From the NCBI RefSeq assembly GCF_029867415.1, contig NC_081185.1, positions 33,928,245 through 33,992,244 on the forward strand: a stretch of DNA of 64,000 nt, read 5' to 3'. This document shows positions 58,372-64,000 of this stretch, piece after piece (position 1 is the stretch's first letter; each line of letters begins with the position of its first letter). The DNA is from Vicia villosa (lineage: Eukaryota; Streptophyta; Magnoliopsida; Fabales; Fabaceae). The translations under genes and the position numbers were made by a program. Below the pieces are notes generated by a model. It was not told the origin of the DNA. It saw only the letters and a list, made by a program, of their open reading frames with translations, and did not search any database.

Positions 58372-59103
58372 TTAGTGAACTCTTTGGTCGATGTCCTCCA
58401 AAGATAATAGAGGCAGACTTTCGGCTTCGAACATCTCTACGCGCCCGGCCCTGCGCATTTTCCTCACTACACCTTGCTTGAGAAATAGGTAAGACAAGAA
58501 TCTTCCATAAGGAAGACAAGTCACCATTCCTTGACGAGAGGCCGTCGAAGAGACCGCTTCCACGAGTTGTTTAAAAATCAAAAGAGGAAAGTTGATTTTC
58601 TTCCCCTGAAGAGCACAAGAAATGAACTCCAAATCTTCCACCATAATCTTATTTTTATTATGGTTGCGCGGACGGAAGTTGCCTACCAAAAGCTGGTGCC
58701 AAATTTTGATAACTCTGGCACAAAAGGGGTCATTGTCCATGAGATCCCTTAACATATTAGAAGTGTTCATGTCGAAGGTGTTGTCAACAAATGTTGCACC
58801 GGTATTGCTGCATTTCAACAAATCAGAGATTGTTGAAGGAGTGATGATGACATGAGCCCCTCGAATGGTGGAGGTTATGGTAGTCCTCCCTTCTGGATCT
58901 ATGCGCAAAGATGCAAATCTCCAGAACTCAATCAGCATGCAGGGATAGATGTTTCCATCTAGAATTTCAGGATAAAATGCAAGCCCCTGGCTAGCATAGA
59001 GGGCACGAGCATTGATATGATTCGCATCAAACTCCTCTGCAGAAAGCTTAAATTCTTTCTTAATGCAGGATCTTATGTTGGCATTTGTTAAAGGTTGTGC
59101 CAT
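58372..59103 (-). CDS. Tat2 antisense ORF, 243 aa (plant transposon-type domain)
   Basis: This is a fully open ORF, convergent with pol and 146 bp from its end. It is colinear with the Tat1 antisense ORF; shared blocks include FASLRIDPEGRTTI, DLMDNDPF, KIWHQLLVGNFRPR, VEDLEFISC, GKKINFPL, VTCLPYGRFLSYLFLKQGVV and MFEAESLPLLSLED. No catalytic motif is evident. It starts ATGGCACAACC at 59103, with a TATA box about 80 bp upstream. Antisense ORFs here are known in Tat elements; their function is not established. Retention of the frame while pol carries stops is notable. Confidence 0.82.
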   Translation of the reverse strand: MAQPLTNANIRSCIKKEFKLSAEEFDANHINARALYASQGLAFYPEILDGNIYPCMLIEFWRFASLRIDPEGRTTITSTIRGAHVIITPSTISDLLKCSNTGATFVDNTFDMNTSNMLRDLMDNDPFCARVIKIWHQLLVGNFRPRNHNKNKIMVEDLEFISCALQGKKINFPLLIFKQLVEAVSSTASRQGMVTCLPYGRFLSYLFLKQGVVRKMRRAGRVEMFEAESLPLLSLEDIDQRVH

Positions 59104-59181
59104 AGTTTGAAAAGATTGAAAAGATGAAAGAGTTTAAGATGTTATGCGTAAGGAGATGTAAAAAAGAAGTGGAAGGAATGA

Positions 59182-59193
59182 GGCTATATATAG
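59182..59193 (-). promoter_or_regulatory. TATA box of Tat2 antisense ORF
   Basis: The minus strand reads CTATATATAGCC about 80 bp upstream of the ATG at 59103. The Tat1 antisense ORF has CTATATAAAGG at a similar distance. Confidence 0.55.
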
Positions 59194-59450
59194 AGAATGT
59201 GTAGTTACTTCAGCAAGACAAACGTGGGAGAAGGAAGTTAAAAGATCAAAAATCGTATTAAATATCTTGGAAACTGACACAAGCAAGCTGGAAGCAGTTA
59301 ATAGCCCACTAACCTAGCGTTTAGGTAATAATTAGTGCCTGGGAAAATGAAACGTAATCATGGCGTAATGGGAATTAACAAAAGTCGAAACCCAAGAAAG
59401 AACCGAAACGACATCTTTCTCTTTCCTAAAGTCAGTCGAAAGAAGTCGCT

Positions 59451-59463
59451 TGGAGGGGCAATT
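59451..59463 (+). promoter_or_regulatory. Polypurine tract of Tat2
   Basis: TGGAGGGGCAATT directly precedes the 3' LTR start. Confidence 0.75.
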
Positions 59464-60271
59464 TGTTACCCTAGGATTTCGACTTACTAAATAAATGGGC
59501 AACTAAGGCCCAAAATTGGCAATTGGGCCTCAATTTGGTGAGAAGGCCCTAAATTGGTAATTGGGCCTCAATTAAATAATTACATTGCCATTTAGGTCGA
59601 AGTGGTTCGACCAAATAACGCTTAGTGGTTGAAGCTGTTCGACTAGAAAGATGATCAGAGGCTTCAGCGTTCGACCAAACCAAAAGGATGCGAATACTTA
59701 AGGATTTTTGGCTGCAGAAACTGAAGTGGAGGTCGAGAGGCAGTAGAAGTTAAGAGGCAGTTCCAGGCAGTTTTTCTGGCAGTTCTCACAGGACACGTGG
59801 AAGTCTCACAATTGAAGATCTTGCATGTCGAAGACACGTGTTGACTGATAGCCAGTCGACCGTTAGTAGTAGTTATTTTATTTTTCTATTTAAGCAAGTT
59901 TTATAGGAATAGTTAGAGGTCCGCATTTTATACATAAACACAAGTAAAACTCAAATCTTTGCGCAATGAGTAACGAGTGCAACCTTGGAATGTACGTATG
60001 CGTACCAGTTTAATTAAATGCAATCATTTTACATTACAATTTATCTTTCAGTGCACATTTACTGCCTTCTTTTTTACTGCTTTGATTTACTTTAAAGCCT
60101 CTAATTTCAGTGTTTACTTTTACGTTAAAGTCACTATTTTACATTTAACACAAATCAGATACACATAACATAACAAAATAAAGCAATCAGTCCTGGAGTA
60201 TTCTAGTTGACTCCGCAAAGTAACCTTTAAAAAGGAAACTAGCGCTTGTTTACCATTTTTCTGGGTAAACA
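59464..60271 (+). repeat. 3' LTR of Tat2
   Basis: It is identical in length to the 5' LTR (808 bp), with seven substitutions (for example at 59511, 59627, 59630, 59930 and 59968) and no indels. Confidence 0.95.
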
Positions 60272-60276
60272 TCTCT

Positions 60277-61410
60277 ATTTTCTAATTTTGAATTATTTCT
60301 AATAAATTAATACTATTTTAATATTTTTATTATTCATTAATTAATAAAAAAATATAATAATATGATTAACTCTTAAATTTTTAATATTCTAATTAAATTA
60401 AAATACTCACTATTCTCGATTAATTATTCCATCGTAAAAAAATAGATAAATTAAATAAACACATAATCATAAAACACACCAAAAAAATTTCAAATAATAA
60501 TTTAAAAATAATTGTAAAATATGTTAATACTATTCAAAACAAAGTTTGTTTGGCTAAAATGAGAAGTAGTTAATTTTTACTTAATTTCAAAATAATTTTC
60601 TACTAAAACTCAATCAAAAAACTACTTTTTAGATTTTATTTTCATTTTTAAGTTAAGACAAGATCACTGACAACCATTAACTACTTGTGCTTATTGATCC
60701 CCACTTCGTTATCATATGATCACTAATTTGACCATTGTCAAATACCGGTAATCGCAACTCCGAGCATTATATGTTGTTAATATGATCATAATCACCCATC
60801 ATCGACTAATATTTTAATCATGATAGAAAAAAGTTTTAAAATAAGTATATTAATTTAATATAGTTATTTATCATATATATTATAATTTATAGATTAAAAA
60901 TACTATTAGTTCAGCTTAATTGATAATTATGTAAAAATATTTGGTTGGGGAGCATCGATTTGAATTTGCGACATTCATTTTTTAATAGAATGTCTTGATC
61001 ATTAAATAATTAGATAGAAAAGTTAATAATTAAAAAATATTAAGAGTCGTGTTAAAAATATTTATTAAGATGTGAAATTAAAAAACTAAAAGAGTGTATG
61101 TAGTATAAAATTATAAATAAAAAGTGTTTTGATTGAAACCAAAATAAAAAATGAAAAAAATTCTTATAAATCCTTCATTACTTTTTTTTATTTATTTCTG
61201 ACCTTGCTACGCTTCAACAAATTTTCCACTAAATAAGTTCTATTGATTAATTGTTATTATTTTAAACCAATATGTTAATTTTTAATAAAATTTAAATTTA
61301 TAATATATAGTTCTAATTATTTAATTGTTATTATTTCTAAATCCATATTTTTATTAATTTATACTATTTAATTTCAATTTTCTTTCTTGCAGGTCTTTAA
61401 GACACTATTT
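60277..61410. other. AT-rich non-coding DNA
   Basis: No gene is seen. A very decayed tRNA-like pair, TTAGTTCAGCTTAATTGATAA (60908) and ATCGATTTGAATTTGCG (60955), could be the head of an old SINE, but this is weak. Confidence 0.4.
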
Positions 61411-62309
61411 GTAATCGAGTGCAGCTTTTGTCAAGATGGAGAGAGGGCCCAATGGCTTTGTGCTAGCGATGCGCCATCGATTCATTTGACAAGTGACACT
61501 AAGTAGAATAAATCTTCAGTTGGTCGCTTCAAGTGCAACAAATGCATCCCTCTCTAATAATAACGTATGCATAGGAGCTTATCTTAGAGATGAAGATGGT
61601 CGTGTTGTTGTAGTTCGAACAAAATGGTTTTCGCTTAGTACAAATGTTGATATTGGTGAAGCTCTAAGGCTCTGTTTGGTAAAACTAGCTGATAGCTAAT
61701 AGCTGGTAGCTTTTAGCTGGTAGCTTTTAGCTGGTAGCTGGTAGCTGATAGTTGATAAGCTAATGTGAGTGTTTGGTAAATTAGCTGTTTCATTAGCTGA
61801 TAGATACAAAATGACATTAATGACATTTTAATTAATGAGGGTAATAATATATTTTAGTTAAAATAATAAGGGTATTAATGGAGGAAAAACTCACAAGCTA
61901 AAAGCTACAAGCTCAAAAGCTACTTCAAATAGCTTTTGAAAAAAAGCTAAAAGCTAGTAAAAAAGCTACAAGCTAAAAGCTAAAATAGAGTTACCAAACA
62001 GAGCTTTTTTATTAATACGAGCTGAAAAGCTAAAAGCTAAAAGCTAAAAGCTCTTTTTTATGTCTTACCAAACAGACTCTAAGTCTTATGGCATCCATTA
62101 AATGGGTGCATGAGCTCGAATATGACAAGTTGGATTTCGAATTGGATGCTAAAAGCATTGTAGACAGAATGAACACTCCAAAATCAAACGACTAAGATTT
62201 TGGTGCTGTTACACGTGATTGTAAGCTCACTCTTTTATTAGGATTTCTCATGTTAAGTTCGCTAGGAGACAAGCTAATGAGGTTGTTTATGTTTTGACAC
62301 AGGTGTTGA
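61411..62309 (+). pseudogene. RNase H-like fragment (RVT_3 type), split by a hAT-type element
   Basis: Left of the insertion, the frame from 61493 reads NASLSNNNVCIGAYLRDEDG and then NVDIGEAL; a second frame gives VGRFKCN just upstream, so there is a frameshift. Right of the insertion, from 62080, it resumes with MASIKWVHELEYDKLDFELD and AKSIVDRMN, meets a stop, and ends in another frame with HVKFARRQANEVVYVLTQVL. This order matches plant RNase H-like domains of the type found at the end of LINE polyproteins and in related host loci. It is a dead fragment. Confidence 0.7.
61669..62076. mobile_element. 408-bp hAT-type element rich in AGCT repeats
   Basis: The ends are GCTCTGTTTGGTAA (left) and TTACCAAACAGA (right), flanked by CTCTAAG on both sides (61662-61668 and 62077-62083). 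Both arms are filled with TAGCTGGTAGCTTTTAGC / AGCTAAAAGC repeats, and an internal copy of the terminal motif (GTTACCAAACAGAGC) lies near 61990. It has no ORF. It splits the RNase H-like fragment. Confidence 0.8.
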
Positions 62310-62851
62310 CAGGGTGGCAAAACGGGCTGCCCGCCCCGCCCGCTGCCCGCCCCGCCTTATGCCCGCCAAAAAACGAGCGGGGCGGGCATGCCCGCCAAGT
62401 AAAATGGGCATCAAAATCATGCCCGCCCCGCCAAGATGGCGGGTTGGCGGGCGGCGGGCTTACCCACCTATTTTTATTTATATTTTTTTAATAGATTAAT
62501 ATGTTTTTTTTACTTTTTAATTAAACTTTTCACTTATTTTTTAAAACAATTTTTTATAAAAATAATTTTTTAACAAATTTACTCTAAAAAATATTACATA
62601 TATTTATAAATAATTGTATAAAATAAACCATCAAGAATTACAATTACTAGAATTAACTAAGAAAAGAGTGAGTTTTGGAGGAGGAGCGGGTTTTGGCGAG
62701 CGGCGGGCTTTGGCGGGGCGGGTATGGCGGGCGGCGGGTTTTGGCGGGGCGGGTTTTGGCGAGCGGCGAGCCTAAAATCCCAACCCAACCCGCCAATTTT
62801 TGGCGGGTGCGCGGGCGGCCCGGCGGGCCCCGGTCCGTTTTGCCACCCCTA
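62310..62851. mobile_element. 542-bp hAT-type element with GC-rich GCGGGC arms
   Basis: The inverted ends are CAGGGTGGCAAAACGGG (left) and CCGTTTTGCCACCCCTA (right). Flanks GGTGTTGA (62302-62309) and GGTGTTGT (62852-62859) match at 7 of 8. Both arms are packed with GCCCGCC / GGCGGGC motifs, while the centre is AT-rich. ORFs inside are by-products of the repeats. Confidence 0.85.
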
Positions 62852-62854
62852 GGT

Positions 62855-64000
<1,146 letters not shown>

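Larger units (their letters stand above)
50354..60271 (+). mobile_element. Tat2: full-length, young Tat-lineage Ty3/gypsy element
   Basis: The element is 9.9 kb, with two 808-bp LTRs and a perfect target duplication TCTCT (50349-50353 and 60272-60276). The LTRs differ at 7 positions (0.87%), mostly transitions; with the commonly used plant LTR rate of 1.3e-8 per site per year this is about 0.3 million years. The order is gag, protease, RT, RNase H, second (archaeal-type) RNase H, integrase, antisense ORF, 3' LTR. The double RNase H and antisense ORF place it in the Tat group. Three in-frame TAA codons and one frame change break gag-pol. Confidence 0.95.

Noticed and set aside
60905..60985. 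SINE head with A-box and B-box
   Set aside because: Both boxes are too decayed to separate from chance in AT-rich DNA.

Overview
The window reads as repeat-dense nuclear DNA of a legume. The inference rests on Ogre-like long LTRs with their distinctive primer-binding site, a SIRE/Maximus-type Ty1/copia element, Tat-lineage Ty3/gypsy elements carrying antisense ORFs, and plant TATA boxes and intron borders. A large-genome Fabeae or Trifolieae species is the most likely source, but the species cannot be fixed from the sequence. Almost every coding segment belongs to a transposable element. The only host-gene traces are an FYR-domain-like fragment and a seven-exon WD40-like gene, both broken.

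Layout from left to right. 1-1489: minus-strand LTR cut into a Tat element; it holds a TATA box followed by a 55-residue two-membrane-segment ORF. 1490-11296: 5'-truncated Tat element (Tat1) with aRNase H and integrase, then two antisense genes (3621-4355, and a six-exon gene of 1,215 codons at 4906-9914), then a 3' LTR. 11297-21508: minus-strand Ogre-like element with deleted pol, a minisatellite, gag, PBS and a 4.7-kb LTR hosting a 900-bp hAT-type element. 21509-25420: plus-strand Ogre-like solo LTR. 25421-35586: host island with the FYR-like and WD40-like pseudogenes, split by a 5-kb copia element (26075-31032). 35997-46828: SIRE-like copia element with an envelope-position ORF, target duplication AATGT. 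46829-50353: old LTR-like and hAT debris. 50354-60271: full-length, young Tat element (Tat2), target duplication TCTCT, LTRs differing at 7 of 808 positions. 60272-64000: AT-rich DNA, an RNase H-like fragment hit by two hAT-type elements, and the start of another LTR with a (TA)108 tract.

The most interesting content is the antisense cargo of the Tat elements. Tat1 carries an intact, spliced plant-mobile-domain gene on the strand opposite its damaged pol, next to a second antisense gene that Tat2 also has. The second antisense protein shares a recognisable domain with the sense-strand, envelope-position ORF of the SIRE-like copia element, so the same cargo occurs in two retrotransposon superfamilies and in opposite orientations. 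Each antisense gene has its own TATA box.
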